Shown: positions 44,401 through 53,271 of the stretch, one piece after another
Numbering within the stretch: position 1 is the first letter of the stretch
Layout of the letters: each line of letters starts with the position of its first letter
Assembly: GCF_020829665.1 (NCBI RefSeq)
Contig: NZ_JAIVFT010000018.1
Span: forward strand, 1 to 64,000
DNA from: Nostoc sp. CHAB 5824
Lineage (GTDB): Bacteria; Cyanobacteriota; Cyanobacteriia; Cyanobacteriales; Nostocaceae
Direction: 5' to 3'
DNA length: 64,000 nt
Notes under the pieces: model-generated
Databases searched by the model: none
Told to the model about the DNA's origin: nothing
The model's input: the letters and a program-made list of their open reading frames with translations, nothing else
Translations under genes and position numbers: made by a program

Positions 44401-44956
44401 AGGGACGCAACAGGCAAACATCCACCTCCAGCATATGACCCACTGTATCTACAATCGCCTGTAAAATTTGGCGATAGTCTAAAGCACTACGAATCGTATT
44501 TGTGACAGTATTCAGCAGCGATTCTTGTCGGAGTGTGCGGGTAAGTTCGCGGGTGCGGGCTTTGAGGACATTGTGAGTATCCAAAGCTTGGCGTACCACT
44601 GCTTTGAGTTCCTCGGCTTCCCACGGTTTAGTAACATATTTAAATACCTTACCAGCGTTGATTGCTTCCACCAAGTCTTCGACATCGGTGTAGCCAGTTA
44701 AAATAATCCGGATAATATCTGGATATTGAGTTGCTGTCAGGCTCAAAAATTCTGTACCGCTCATCATCGGCATCCGCTGATCGGAGATGATCACTGCGAC
44801 CTCTCCCTCTTGAGCCAGCAGATCGAGTGCCGCAGGGCCAGAGTTCGCCCTTAGCACCTTATAGTCACGATAGAAAGTGCGGTAAAGCAAGTCAAGGTTG
44901 TCTGGTTCATCATCGACAACCAAAATTTTAGGCTTACTGTTTGCTTGGGATTTCAT
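41408..44956 (-). CDS. cyaC: Hybrid sensor kinase/adenylate cyclase CyaC
   Basis: 1182 residues in the order REC-GAF-GAF-HisKA-HATPase-REC-cyclase. The first receiver has ILVVDDEPDN with Asp-59 in IISDQRMP. Two GAF domains lie at about 150-335 and 350-545. The kinase has FFQNISHEFRTPITLIQG with phospho-His, and N, G1 and G2 boxes (NLLSNAMKFT, DTGIGI, GSGLGLALV). The second receiver has LIVTDLMMPLVSG. The class III cyclase domain has TVLFSDIVGFTQLANTLRSR, TVDKFMGDAILALYG and CGIHQGTAVVGMFGS. The TVDK lysine favours ATP as substrate. This matches Anabaena/Arthrospira CyaC, which makes cAMP. A repeat-like insert lies between HATPase and REC2. Confidence 0.93.
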   Translation of the reverse strand: MKSQANSKPKILVVDDEPDNLDLLYRTFYRDYKVLRANSGPAALDLLAQEGEVAVIISDQRMPMMSGTEFLSLTATQYPDIIRIILTGYTDVEDLVEAINAGKVFKYVTKPWEAEELKAVVRQALDTHNVLKARTRELTRTLRQESLLNTVTNTIRSALDYRQILQAIVDTVGHMLEVDVCLLRPFQDEQLADKGFIYQKALSEETGEYTQAEVQLNNSSAVPLSPSAPLSLLAQTVWETREVQVIHDVIDDERIHGNTPELRQRGAAFTAANICSSLVVPLICQQELMAVLALHQCSLPRFWEDDEVQLVLMVADQAALALSQAYAYEQVRALAKREALINTITSAIRSSLDPQDIFAAITHQLGQALQVDGCVLSLWTEEDEFVQCVGLYDSFQHSENLRKHSPSQASPAPNNDYSSNNHLSTQRLPYSQSSIQENPILQQMLQTHEPVVIGNVSHSPSDVQGFDLPLKMPARSLMVVPLLADGKCIGSITLHEGKKVRRWLSSDIDLAKAVAAQAAIAVQQSHLYQKTRQQAERLLELDKQKTEFFQNISHEFRTPITLIQGPLESAVAAGEGLSYSQSAIALRNSRRLLRLVNQLLDLQRLDAGRMQPSFRPCDLVEFVSQIVESFRPYCEKKGLHLDTQLDECSTVYLDMEKFDKVVYNLLSNAMKFTPEGGTISVRLKSERDRCLLQVQDTGIGIVKEQIPHLFERFRQAEGSANRSYEGSGLGLALVKELVELHGGQVTVESVYGEGTTFSLWLVTGNTHLPAQQVLETPTELNTSRASVELADLELVESITDNIEDITINFSSSIDTQDSALKTQHSILVVDDNPDLRTYVSEIFRRNGYHVRTARNGYEGHGIAKEIIPSLIVTDLMMPLVSGLEMIQMIRHEEKLKGTPIILLTAKVDEETRIEGTEHGADAYLAKPFNDRELLAEVRNLLALKENERRIVELNTYLTESVLKRFLPAVLVQKAATGDLTLDLRPEPRLITVLFSDIVGFTQLANTLRSRRVAELLNEYLEAMTKVVFGNGGTVDKFMGDAILALYGAPEELTPNEQVRRAINTARAMHRSLDDLNQRWRNQGVFDGDKLTSVQFRCGIHQGTAVVGMFGSAERADYTAIGPSVNIAARLQAAAVPGTILVSAAVADYLQEEEITKGSPLELKGVDETVLTFAVTPELIVNR

Positions 44957-45959
44957 GCACCGCTTTCCTGCTGCAACGGCAGTCGGATAAAGAATAATCT
45001 GATCAGGTAAGGATTTTTCTGAGTCAGGTAAGAGCAGAGCATTTCGACCAATAAGGCTGTTTGGCTACATGACTGCTGAGTGTACGAGCGTTTACTCACA
45101 GTAATTCGTCTCAATGGCTTATGCTGATTACCGTTTGCTTTGGTGCAATGTAATTTTTCATAGTCAGTTTTAGTGTTACAGAGTCGATGCTTGCTTGCCA
45201 AATCTTCCTTCACCTCCTGTGAGCAATGTCTGATAATACATACAGCGCTCATAGCTAGCTGAAAAATCCAGATGAAGCTGCATATTAAGTTTTCCCTTTG
45301 CAGCAGTTGTACTAACACTTGCAGGTAAATTTTATTTATGGTAGTCATGGTAGAGTCAGCAATATTAAAACAATAAGATTTAAAGCCAAAGTATACTATT
45401 AGACAAATACTCTTTCTAATTTAGCAATCAGAACTATCATTAAGACAAGTGTAAGCTTGGGAAGTTAAGGATTAGGAATCTTGAGATTCTTCCCCAGTAC
45501 CTGTACAACCTGTTACGATGACCTAGTAGTAAATTCCTGTTAGTGTAGCGACAATTGCATAAGCAAGTTAAGTACTGTAACTAAAAGTGGTTTGCAACTA
45601 GAGTTTGTCGGTAGTGTACTTACTTAACAATTTTGTAGGTAATGTTTACGGACAGGTTATGCTATTTATCTACCCATTCACTTAAACCTGTACGACTTTA
45701 CAGATGTTTTTGTGGTAAACAGACTGATATCTTCCCTACCTAAAGCAAGGGATGTACCTGAACCTACTGAACTTAAGATTGTAGATTAATGAAGCTGTAA
45801 CTTCTAAGACTCTTTCAAGAATGCAGGCTATCAAGCCCCAAACTAAAGTGTAAAATTTTGGATGCTCCACAAATAAAAGCAAATGAGCAATCTTAGGTTA
45901 GTTCAATATCCTGGGTAGATATAAAGTTTTTCTTCACTTTAAATAGTGTTTGAGGATAT
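44957..45959. other. 1-kb region upstream of cyaC with no convincing gene
   Basis: A 131-codon open frame on the minus strand (44953-45348) abuts cyaC, but its composition (Cys, His, Ile, Gln rich, no domain pattern) is unlike coding sequence. The rest is AT-rich spacer before the GNAT gene. cyaC and GNAT promoters should lie here. Confidence 0.5.
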
Positions 45960-46604
45960 TTGAGAAAATTTTCGTTGAATAAAATCAATACTAAACTAGC
46001 CTTGAAATATCGGTTTTTTCATTCATACCACCAACAGCCAATCGATCCAGCTTGTTACCAATTTCAAATTCGTACAGCTATACCTGCTGATTTGATTGGT
46101 GTTTCTCAAATTATTGCTGAAAGCTTTCACTCCCAACAGGGTATGTGGGGATGGGCTTTTCCATTGCTACGTCTGGGTATTTATGAAGATTTAAGGCATC
46201 GCATGACATCACCTCCGTCGCGTCATATTTGTTTAGTCGCCTTTGAAGCTACTACTGCTGCTAATAACTTAGTGGGAAGTGTAGAACTGGGTGTACGTTA
46301 CAGTGATTCGTGGAGCCAGGTTGGCATGGGTTTTCCTTACTTGTCTAATTTAGCAGTTCACCCACAATACCGTAGACATGGTGTTGCTTCAGGCTTACTG
46401 ACTAGCTGTGAAAAAGTTTCTCGCGAGTGGGGATTTCAAGACTTATATCTCCACGTTTTGGAAAATAACCATCAAGCAAGGCAACTTTATTTTAAGCTGG
46501 GATATCGGGTGCATAAAGTCGAATCGAATTGGAATACATTTTTCCTAAGACGCTCAAGCCAAATGTTATTGCACAAGCATCTGAGCGCTGATTCCAGCAC
46601 TTGA
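45960..46604 (+). CDS. GNAT-family N-acetyltransferase
   Basis: About 214 residues. The GNAT core is complete: RTAIPADLIGVSQIIAESFH, substrate strand HICLVAFEATTAANNLVGSV, acetyl-CoA motif YLSNLAVHPQYRRHGVASGL (Q/R-x-x-G-x-G/A as RRHGVA) and the C-terminal VLENNHQARQLYFKLGYRVH. The start is a TTG at 45960 with GAGG four bases upstream; no better ATG precedes the domain. It resembles the plastid/cyanobacterial GNAT group, but the substrate is unknown. It stands alone between two long AT-rich spacers. Confidence 0.82.
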   Translation: MRKFSLNKINTKLALKYRFFHSYHQQPIDPACYQFQIRTAIPADLIGVSQIIAESFHSQQGMWGWAFPLLRLGIYEDLRHRMTSPPSRHICLVAFEATTAANNLVGSVELGVRYSDSWSQVGMGFPYLSNLAVHPQYRRHGVASGLLTSCEKVSREWGFQDLYLHVLENNHQARQLYFKLGYRVHKVESNWNTFFLRRSSQMLLHKHLSADSST

Positions 46605-47218
46605 ATTTTATTTTGGCAAGAATAAATTTTGATGTTGTAATCCTCTGGAGAAAATTTATTATCAATATCGATAATCAAAGTACAAAATAACTTCATTAAA
46701 AACTCAACTAGTCAATATTAGCTAAATAGCTAGATTTATATATAGCATTTGCTAAACGACTAAGCTACACCAAAATTTTGTTTAACAAGGTTAGTAGCTT
46801 TGAAAACGTACCTTACTCGGTCGGGAACCGTTATAGCTTTAAATAATTTTTTTAAGGATATTTATATTTAGGCTTTAAATAATTAAATATTAAATTTTGT
46901 CTTTTTTTTATTTGTCATTAAACAACAGATATATAGATAAATAAATATGAATTATAATGAAAATAGCTGTATAATTACTCTAAGAAAATTACCAATAGCT
47001 CATAATAACTTTGTAATTAAGATATTCATCTTTATAAAAACTTTAAGAAAACACTCTCCGAATTTGGAGACAATTCTAGTTATATCTCATAAAATATGAT
47101 CACTCAATTACTAAAGAATGCCTATTTATTACTATCTTAGTAAAATTGGTCAAAAAACTCTTGATAATATAAAGAATTCAAAAACCTGATTTGACATAAC
47201 AGCTAGTTCTGTCTTGAA
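46605..47218. other. AT-rich intergenic region
   Basis: About 0.6 kb of very AT-rich sequence between two plus-strand genes with no coding potential and no recognised motif. Runs such as TTTTTTTATTTG suggest possible termination of the GNAT gene near 46900. Confidence 0.5.
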
Positions 47219-47812
47219 GTGCATACTACTACCAAATTCGTTGAAAGTTTAAAAAACATGGATAGCGAACAGCATCGGCGCTATCAGACCTCTATGGTAT
47301 CAACTTATTACCCTGAAACTAGTTTCCTTGACTCTCTTGTCATGCCAGATGGAACTGAGCAATCGCAAGGCTCGGATATCCTTACACGTTTACATAGTGG
47401 AGAAGTTTTCATCGTCAATAGTCGTAGACGAAATGGATTAATCCTCTTTAAACGCTACCATGCAGAGTTTGCTGGGCCTGGGGCTGCTGTGGGTGGGGAT
47501 TACGATTGTGATTGCCAAAGGGCACTGCCCATAGGTAATCTGTCTTTATTAACTCCCGAATCTAATGAAGAACGCCAGAAGGCTTACTTGATTAGGCGAC
47601 AATGGATTCGATTGATCAAACAAATTACAGAAAACCCAATGCCTGGACAGCGAGTTCAGAAAATTCTCGATCAATTTGAACAATACTTTCCACCAGATAT
47701 AGTGGCTCTTCTGCCGGATGTTGCTTTTGCTCTTTTAGTAGGTGTGCTGCCACAAACAGTGGGAATAGTACGCCGTTTGGGCAGTGAGGTGGACAGCCGA
47801 TGTAATTACTGA
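47219..47812 (+). CDS. Conserved cyanobacterial protein of unknown function
   Basis: Up to 197 residues (GTG start); the ATG at 47258 (MDSEQHRRYQ) gives 184. No named domain is recognised. The middle contains a conserved-looking stretch FAGPGAAVGGDYDCDCQRAL with two cysteines. The C-terminal half is helical (YLIRRQWIRLIKQITENPMP, QKILDQFEQYFPPDIVALLP), ending ALLVGVLPQTVGIVRRLGSE, which has a faint helix-turn-helix look. No signal peptide. It is convergent with hisC, the stop codons being about 10 bases apart. Regulatory function is only a guess. Confidence 0.6.
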   Translation: MHTTTKFVESLKNMDSEQHRRYQTSMVSTYYPETSFLDSLVMPDGTEQSQGSDILTRLHSGEVFIVNSRRRNGLILFKRYHAEFAGPGAAVGGDYDCDCQRALPIGNLSLLTPESNEERQKAYLIRRQWIRLIKQITENPMPGQRVQKILDQFEQYFPPDIVALLPDVAFALLVGVLPQTVGIVRRLGSEVDSRCNY

Positions 47813-47820
47813 GTGAATTG

Positions 47821-48978
47821 CTAAAATTGCAAATTTGCCAAAGCGGCTTGTATTCGATTAATAGTGCGGGTATTTTCCTCTATTGTCCCTACGGTAATTC
47901 GTAATCCTCCGCTAATGTGTCGCACAAGAGTGCCGAGTGTTTTAAGTTTCTGGTGGAAAGTTTTTAAAGCAGCATTCTGTGAATTAAAGGCATTTGGTTT
48001 AAGACGCAGGTAAATAAAATTAGCAGCGCTTGCGGTAATTTGTAGTTCTGGTTGCTGTGATAAAATTTCGATGAGTTTGGCTCGTTCACTTAGGGTTTGG
48101 GGGATTGACTCCAGCAAAAGTGTACGGTTTTGTAAAGCAACTAATCCTGCTGCTATGGAGAAGCTGGGGAGATTGTAAGGTAAGCGAACTTTTTCTAAAA
48201 TGGCGATCGCTTCGGGATGAGCGACACAATAACCAACACGGAGAGATGCCAATCGGAAGGCTTTAGAAAAAGTGCGTAATATCACCCAATTTGGGCGCTG
48301 TGCTAATTCACCTACTAGGGTAGTTTGGCTGAATTCAAAGTAAGCTTCATCAATCACTACCAAAATATGCTCACTCAAACTTCTTAACCATGCCACCTCT
48401 GCGGCAGTTAAGCTATTGGCAGTTGGTGAATTGGGATGCACTACAAAAACTACGCGAATGGGGGGATTTTGAGTTTGTTCGATCGCAGCCTGTGCAGCTT
48501 TTAAGTCAATTTCAAAATTTGTTTCATTTCTACCCACCGCGACTACAGGAATACCCAAAGTTTGTGCCAAAATTCCGTACATAGAGAAAGTAGGATTGGC
48601 AACTAAAATTGAACCTTCTCCTCCTAAACAGGTGGCGATTAATAAAGAGCGGATTAGTTCATCTGAACCATTTCCAACAGAAATATTGACGGCAGTATTG
48701 GATAGCGAGAGACCGGCTGATTCATTGACATATTCGGCGATCGCATCCTTAAGTGTTTCATGTCCGCCATCGGGATAACGATTTGTTTCAATTACTTGCT
48801 GATACGTCCAGGCCAGCTTCTCTTTTAACTCAGGTGGTAAATCATAGGGGCTTTCATTTGTATCTAGCCGATCAAATTGCGCGGTGACAGATCCGGCTGT
48901 ATCGCTGCTGGGGTGAGGTTTGTACGCAGTAAATTGGGCTAAATCTGACCGGATAAAGGGAAGCATAATTTTAGTCAT
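47821..48978 (-). CDS. hisC: Histidinol-phosphate aminotransferase
   Basis: The 385-residue PLP enzyme converts imidazole-acetol phosphate to histidinol phosphate. Family motifs are LDTNESPYDLPPELKEKLAW, NRYPDGGHETLKDAIAEYV, VGNGSDELIRSLL, the PLP-anchoring VIDEAYFEFSQTTL and the Schiff-base lysine in RTFSKAFRLASLRVGY (about residue 237). It is a fold-type I class II aminotransferase. The first ATG belongs to the adjacent heptamer repeat (ATGACTAA); the ATG at 48966 (MLPFIRSDL) may be the real start. No other his genes are adjacent. Confidence 0.93.
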   Translation of the reverse strand: MTKIMLPFIRSDLAQFTAYKPHPSSDTAGSVTAQFDRLDTNESPYDLPPELKEKLAWTYQQVIETNRYPDGGHETLKDAIAEYVNESAGLSLSNTAVNISVGNGSDELIRSLLIATCLGGEGSILVANPTFSMYGILAQTLGIPVVAVGRNETNFEIDLKAAQAAIEQTQNPPIRVVFVVHPNSPTANSLTAAEVAWLRSLSEHILVVIDEAYFEFSQTTLVGELAQRPNWVILRTFSKAFRLASLRVGYCVAHPEAIAILEKVRLPYNLPSFSIAAGLVALQNRTLLLESIPQTLSERAKLIEILSQQPELQITASAANFIYLRLKPNAFNSQNAALKTFHQKLKTLGTLVRHISGGLRITVGTIEENTRTINRIQAALANLQF

Positions 48979-49024
48979 TAGTCATTGGTCATTAGTCATT
49001 AGTCATTAGTCATTAGTCATTAGC
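48971..49024. repeat. Heptamer tandem repeat (TAGTCAT)n
   Basis: About seven copies of TAGTCAT/TGGTCAT. On the minus strand they read TAATGAC and run into the hisC start. Confidence 0.9.
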
Positions 49025-49086
49025 AACTAAAGAAAGGACAAATGACTAAGGATATTAGTTATATAAGAGTCTAATATTTTACAACT

Positions 49087-49728
49087 TCAAGGTAATTGGC
49101 AAAAGAGGCAAATTGCCTGCCAAATTTCTTCGATAACATTACTTAAAGCGTGGTCACTGTCGAGTTCGACTAACTTAACCCAAGGACGTGAACGCGCAAA
49201 GTGGCGACTGGCTTCGATAGGAATGACTTCATCCTTTTTTCCATGCAAAATCAGGGTAGGGATAGGACGTTGCAAAAACTCCTCCTGATATTGGGCAGCA
49301 TCTGTAACGAAATCGTAACTTAAGGGAAGCTTTCGCTCCTCCCCATAGTGGTAAACCATGATATATTTTTCTTGCTGCCAACGCTGTACTTCTTTATCGC
49401 CTAGCTTGGGTAACCAATGGAATAAAAACCCAAAAGCTGGTGCTAGCAGCACAAGACGTTGTATTTGTAAATATTGCTGTCCCAAGTGGGCAGCGGTCAA
49501 GCCGCCTAAACTTGAGCCAATAAGCATTACTGGCGTAAAATTATTACTGAATTCTGAGGCAACTTGAGTAATCTGACGAGTGATTGTCAACTGCGAAAAA
49601 TCGCCAGCATTTAGATCGGGAATTTTTAGCTTCGTGTGAATTTGGGCAAAGCGATCGCCTATATCCCGCGCTTTGGCAGAATTAGGGCTGGAAGCAAAGC
49701 CGTGCAAGTAGATATACTGGGTAGGCAT
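49087..49728 (-). CDS. YqiA-type esterase (alpha/beta hydrolase)
   Basis: About 213 residues from the ATG at 49728 (MPTQYIYLHGFASSPNSAKA); an upstream in-frame ATG lies in repeat DNA. Alpha/beta-hydrolase features include the HG oxyanion motif LHGFASSP, nucleophile elbow GSSLGG (about residues 76-81), the acid-bearing ILHGKKDEVIP and the catalytic His in DSDHAL. It resembles the YqiA/UPF0227 group of small carboxylesterases. Cytoplasmic, substrate unknown. It lies between hisC and gor on the same strand, each separated by heptamer repeats. Confidence 0.82.
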   Translation of the reverse strand: MPTQYIYLHGFASSPNSAKARDIGDRFAQIHTKLKIPDLNAGDFSQLTITRQITQVASEFSNNFTPVMLIGSSLGGLTAAHLGQQYLQIQRLVLLAPAFGFLFHWLPKLGDKEVQRWQQEKYIMVYHYGEERKLPLSYDFVTDAAQYQEEFLQRPIPTLILHGKKDEVIPIEASRHFARSRPWVKLVELDSDHALSNVIEEIWQAICLFCQLP

Positions 49729-49755
49729 TAAAATTTTCCCATTAGGGTTGTCCCT

Positions 49756-49807
49756 AGTCATTTGTCAATTGTGATTTCAAAGGACAAATGACAAATGACA
49801 AATGACC
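49756..49807. repeat. Heptamer-type repeat (ACAAATG)n
   Basis: Units of TAGTCATTTGTCAA and then ACAAATGACAAATGAC in the spacer between the esterase and gor. The repeat supplies an upstream ATG to the esterase frame (MTRDN). Confidence 0.85.
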
Positions 49808-49810
49808 TAG

Positions 49811-51187
49811 TTACCGCATTGTGACAAATTCTTCGGCTGCGGAAGGATGGATACCAACGGTAGCGTCAAAGTCTTTTTTAGTTGCGCCCATCTTCACAGC
49901 GATCGCTATACCTTGAATTATCTCACCGGCATTTTCACCCACCATGTGAGCGCCTAGCACTTTGTCAGTGTTGCTATCAACTACCAACTTCATCATTGTC
50001 TTCTCTTGCTTACCAGTCAAACTATGGTACATGGCACGAAAGCGAGTGCGAAAAATTTTTACGGCATCACCGAGTTTTTCTCGTGCTTCGGCTTCTGTCC
50101 AGCCTACTGTAGCGGCTTCTGGGTTAGAAAATATGGCTGTGGGAACTGTTTGGTGACTGAATTCGCGGCGGTTATTGCCGAATTCACTATCAGCAAAGGC
50201 GCGACCTTCGCCAATGGCGACGGGAGTTAAATTGATTCGGTCAGTGACATCGCCAACGGCAAAGATATTCGGTTGACTAGTTTGACTATATTCATTGACT
50301 GCGATCGCACTTGTGGTAGCGTATCCAGGCCCTTCGATAGAACTAGCCACAACATCAACCCCAGCGTTTTCTAAACCTAGTCCATCTAGATTGGGAGTTC
50401 GACCAGTTGCCACTAAAAACACGTTGGCAATTACTGCTTCTTGGTCTTCTCCTGATAAAGTCAGTTTAAACCCTTCCGGTACGCGCTCAACTGCTTTTAC
50501 TACATTATTCTTAATCAGTCGAATTCCGTGGTTCGTCATCCCCTCTTCAATTTCTGTAGGAATGTCCTCATCAAACCCCTTCAAAATCTTTTTACCTCTA
50601 GTGATTTGTGTCACATCAGAACCCAAACCACGCATGATACAGGCAAATTCTGTGCCAATATAACCAGCGCCAAGAATGACGATGTGTTTTGGTTGTTCTT
50701 TTAGATGAAAGATTTCGTTAGAGGTAATGCCATATTCCATGCCAGGTAAATCTGGTTTGATGGGACGCCCGCCAACAGCAATTAAAATTTTATCTGCTGT
50801 AACTTTGCGTCCATCAACTTCTATTGTATGGGGGTCTACCAATGTGGCGCGACCAGAAATTAGTTCCACTCCCGCTTTTTCTAAAAAGCTGATATGTAGT
50901 TGCGACAGTCGCCGAACTTCCTTATCTATAGATGTAATGAAATGTTCCCAGTCCAACTCAGAATTACCTATTTTCCAGCCATAGCCTGAAGCTTCACTGA
51001 ACAGTGCGGGAAAATGGGAGCCATAGACCATAAGTTTTTTGGGAACGCAACCGCGAATCACACAAGTGCCACCAACTAAATCATATTCAGCGATCGCCAC
51101 TTTTGCCCCATAGCTAGCCGCCCGTTTGGAAGCCGCTAAACCTCCAGAACCCGCACCAATTACAAACAGGTCGTAATCAAAAGTCAT
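49811..51187 (-). CDS. gor: Glutathione-disulfide reductase
   Basis: The 458-residue FAD-dependent oxidoreductase reduces GSSG to GSH with NADPH. The FAD motif is FVIGAGSGGLAASKRA, the redox disulfide is GGTCVIRGCVPKKLM (C-x4-C), the NAD(P)-binding Rossmann motif is HIVILGAGYIGTEFA, and the dimer interface has the catalytic His in VGIHPSAAEEFV. FAIGDVT-like AVGDVTDRINLTPVAIGEGR is also present. It is a cytoplasmic homodimer protecting against oxidative stress. It is complete and is the nearest gene to the FecR/beta-barrel pair. Confidence 0.95.
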   Translation of the reverse strand: MTFDYDLFVIGAGSGGLAASKRAASYGAKVAIAEYDLVGGTCVIRGCVPKKLMVYGSHFPALFSEASGYGWKIGNSELDWEHFITSIDKEVRRLSQLHISFLEKAGVELISGRATLVDPHTIEVDGRKVTADKILIAVGGRPIKPDLPGMEYGITSNEIFHLKEQPKHIVILGAGYIGTEFACIMRGLGSDVTQITRGKKILKGFDEDIPTEIEEGMTNHGIRLIKNNVVKAVERVPEGFKLTLSGEDQEAVIANVFLVATGRTPNLDGLGLENAGVDVVASSIEGPGYATTSAIAVNEYSQTSQPNIFAVGDVTDRINLTPVAIGEGRAFADSEFGNNRREFSHQTVPTAIFSNPEAATVGWTEAEAREKLGDAVKIFRTRFRAMYHSLTGKQEKTMMKLVVDSNTDKVLGAHMVGENAGEIIQGIAIAVKMGATKKDFDATVGIHPSAAEEFVTMR

Positions 51188-51322
51188 AAATTTATGTATC
51201 TCTTTAGCAACAAGTTAGTTCCTGGGAACTTACACAGAAAACGTGATTGAACTATATAAGGATATTTGGTGAACCCTGTGTAAGTCCTGTCCTTGATTTA
51301 ATCTAGCGTTAGCAGATGTTCT

Positions 51323-52723
51323 CTAGTCGTAGGAAATATCACTTTTTGCTGTGGTTGCTGTAGAAGCAGTAGTTAATAGTTGTTGTAATTTTGTTTTTGG
51401 TGTCAGGTATAAATTTACGTTTACGTGGTTGGTATTTCCGGTTCTTGTATTTACAGGGTCTGTTGGTGGTTGTATTACAGGGTCTGTTGGTGGTTGTATT
51501 ACAGGGTCTGTTGGTGGTTGTATTACAGGGTCTGTTGGTGGTTGTATTACAGGGTCTGTTGGTGGTTGTATTACAGGGTCTGTTGGTGGTTGTATTACAG
51601 GGGCTGTTGGTGGTTGTATTACAGGGTCTGTTGGTGGTTGTATTACAGGGTCTGTTGGTGGTTGTATTACAGGGGCTGTTGGTGGTTGTATTACAGGGGC
51701 TGTTGGTGGTTGTATTACAGGGGCTGTTGGTGGTTGTATTACAGGGGCTGTTGGTGGTTGTATTACAGGGGCTGTTGGTGGTTGTATTACGTTATTATTC
51801 TGAGTGTTTATGTTGTTATCATTACCATTTATTCCAGATGGTTGCTTAGTATTTAACAGAACTTGTCCTATATCCTCAAAGGAATTTAACGGGGAATCAT
51901 CTGCAATGGAGTCTACTGGGGAATTGCCTGTAATAATGTTGTTTGTGGAGGAAGTTGAAGGACTAGTAGTTAGCTCTGCAAAAGATGGATTTTCAACTAC
52001 TCCCTCACCTGTTATTGGTGACTGTGCATTCAATGCCGCAGTAGTTTCAGCTTGAACGCTAGCGATCGCTGGGTCGGACGTAGGCGTAATATTTTGTCTA
52101 GTCAAATCAAGTCCCCGAACCATATCGCTCGTTTCATAAAAATTTCTTAGATCAAAATCGTATAAGCCCTTAAATTCGCCTTTAACTATAACCATCATCT
52201 GCCCTGCTTGCAGCATCTGAGTTTGAGAAGCTTCCTTATTAAAAACTTCAATGCCGCTATTTGTCAGCGCACCCACAAGCGTGGTATCTGTTTGTTTGTC
52301 GTAGCGTACAAATAGTGCTGAACCACGAATTGCTGCTGCTGCACTTGGAGTTTGTATACGTGTTTGCCCCCTTCCAGGTGGGATAAGCAGCAATGCGGTT
52401 CCGTTTGACAGTCTAAAGCTGCGAGTCTTTGGTAAAAATTGAAATATAGCCTGTTCGCCAACCCGTGCCAAAGAGCCATCGTTAAAGCGCAAGTCTGCTA
52501 GGGAAGCTCGACCAGTTGACAACCCATCTCCAGGAGTTATTGCATCTAATTTGCGTGCTGGACGTTTCTTGAGTTTATCTTTGGGTATCAGTTGTACCAT
52601 GTTGCGAAGGTTCTGAATCTCCGCTCGCGTCAGAGGAGTTATGGCACTTACTTTATTTGGCAAAGGCAATACTATAACTCCCCATAAACCAATCACTAAT
52701 AATGGAAACGATTTATAAAACAT
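51323..52723 (-). CDS. Secreted FecR-domain protein with 8-residue tandem repeats
   Basis: 466 residues. The signal peptide is MFYKSFPLLVIGLWGVIVLP with cleavage near VSA. A FecR-like domain spans about residues 55-190 (GDGLSTGRASLADLRFNDGS, LLLIPPGRGQTRIQTPSAAA, AAIRGSALFVRYD). After a Ser/Thr-rich linker come 14 copies of VIQPPT(A/D)P, encoded by nearly identical 24-base units, and a 40-residue tail. It is probably exported, with the FecR domain as a periplasmic structural or sensory module. It is divergent from the beta-barrel gene at 53272. The opposite-strand frames across the repeats are shadows. Confidence 0.8.
   Translation of the reverse strand: MFYKSFPLLVIGLWGVIVLPLPNKVSAITPLTRAEIQNLRNMVQLIPKDKLKKRPARKLDAITPGDGLSTGRASLADLRFNDGSLARVGEQAIFQFLPKTRSFRLSNGTALLLIPPGRGQTRIQTPSAAAAIRGSALFVRYDKQTDTTLVGALTNSGIEVFNKEASQTQMLQAGQMMVIVKGEFKGLYDFDLRNFYETSDMVRGLDLTRQNITPTSDPAIASVQAETTAALNAQSPITGEGVVENPSFAELTTSPSTSSTNNIITGNSPVDSIADDSPLNSFEDIGQVLLNTKQPSGINGNDNNINTQNNNVIQPPTAPVIQPPTAPVIQPPTAPVIQPPTAPVIQPPTAPVIQPPTDPVIQPPTDPVIQPPTAPVIQPPTDPVIQPPTDPVIQPPTDPVIQPPTDPVIQPPTDPVIQPPTDPVNTRTGNTNHVNVNLYLTPKTKLQQLLTTASTATTAKSDISYD
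51453..51788. repeat. 14 x 24-bp tandem repeat inside the FecR gene
   Basis: Fourteen head-to-tail copies of a 24-base unit beginning ACAGGGTCTGTTGG, differing only at one position (T or G, giving Asp or Ala). The period is a multiple of three, so all frames stay open. The near-identity indicates recent expansion or ongoing slippage. Confidence 0.97.
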
Positions 52724-53271
52724 AGTTTAAGAACTTGTGAATTTCAACTAATACCAAAAAATTTAAAGGTTTAAGCTGCTGATAATTGTTGTAGCAAGTT
52801 TCTTCAGTAAATTTATCTGTACTTTAGCCTATATTTGATAGACTAAATAAATAAAATAACAAACCATGTGTTTAGTTTATTTAACTTTTTACTCTCAAAC
52901 TGACATTTTATGCAATAAAGTCTATAGCAAATTTAAAAGTTAGTAATTGATATCAACGATTAAATGATGAGTACCTCACATATAATTGATTCTAATAAGA
53001 GCAGCTATAGTGAGGAAAAATTTTTAGGGATGTGTTGTAAAGTAACTTACTGGCTGTATTTCACTAAAGTTGAGCATAATAAACTGTATCGCATCATCTA
53101 AGTTTTGCAAAAAATCTGAGGAAAAATCCGAAAAGCAGTAATTCCAGTTTGTAGTTTCAGTATATACCTACAAAGCTAAGATAGATGCAGTCAATTGTAT
53201 CTTCTAAGTCGGAACTTCCGATACAGCTTGTAAGTCTACATTTGCCAAATGCGATCAACGCAATCTAACAG
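52724..53271. other. Intergenic region between divergent secreted-protein genes
   Basis: AT-rich spacer of about 0.55 kb holding both promoters. No gene or known motif is evident. Confidence 0.5.

Noticed and set aside
44953..45348. 131-codon open frame abutting cyaC on the minus strand
   Set aside because: Composition is Cys, Gln and His rich, no domain or membrane pattern, no recognisable relatives; probably chance.
51351..51856. Three overlapping plus-strand frames with GGCITGSV, VVLQGLL and YYRVCW repeats
   Set aside because: All are antisense readings of the 24-bp array in the FecR gene; a unit divisible by three leaves every frame open.
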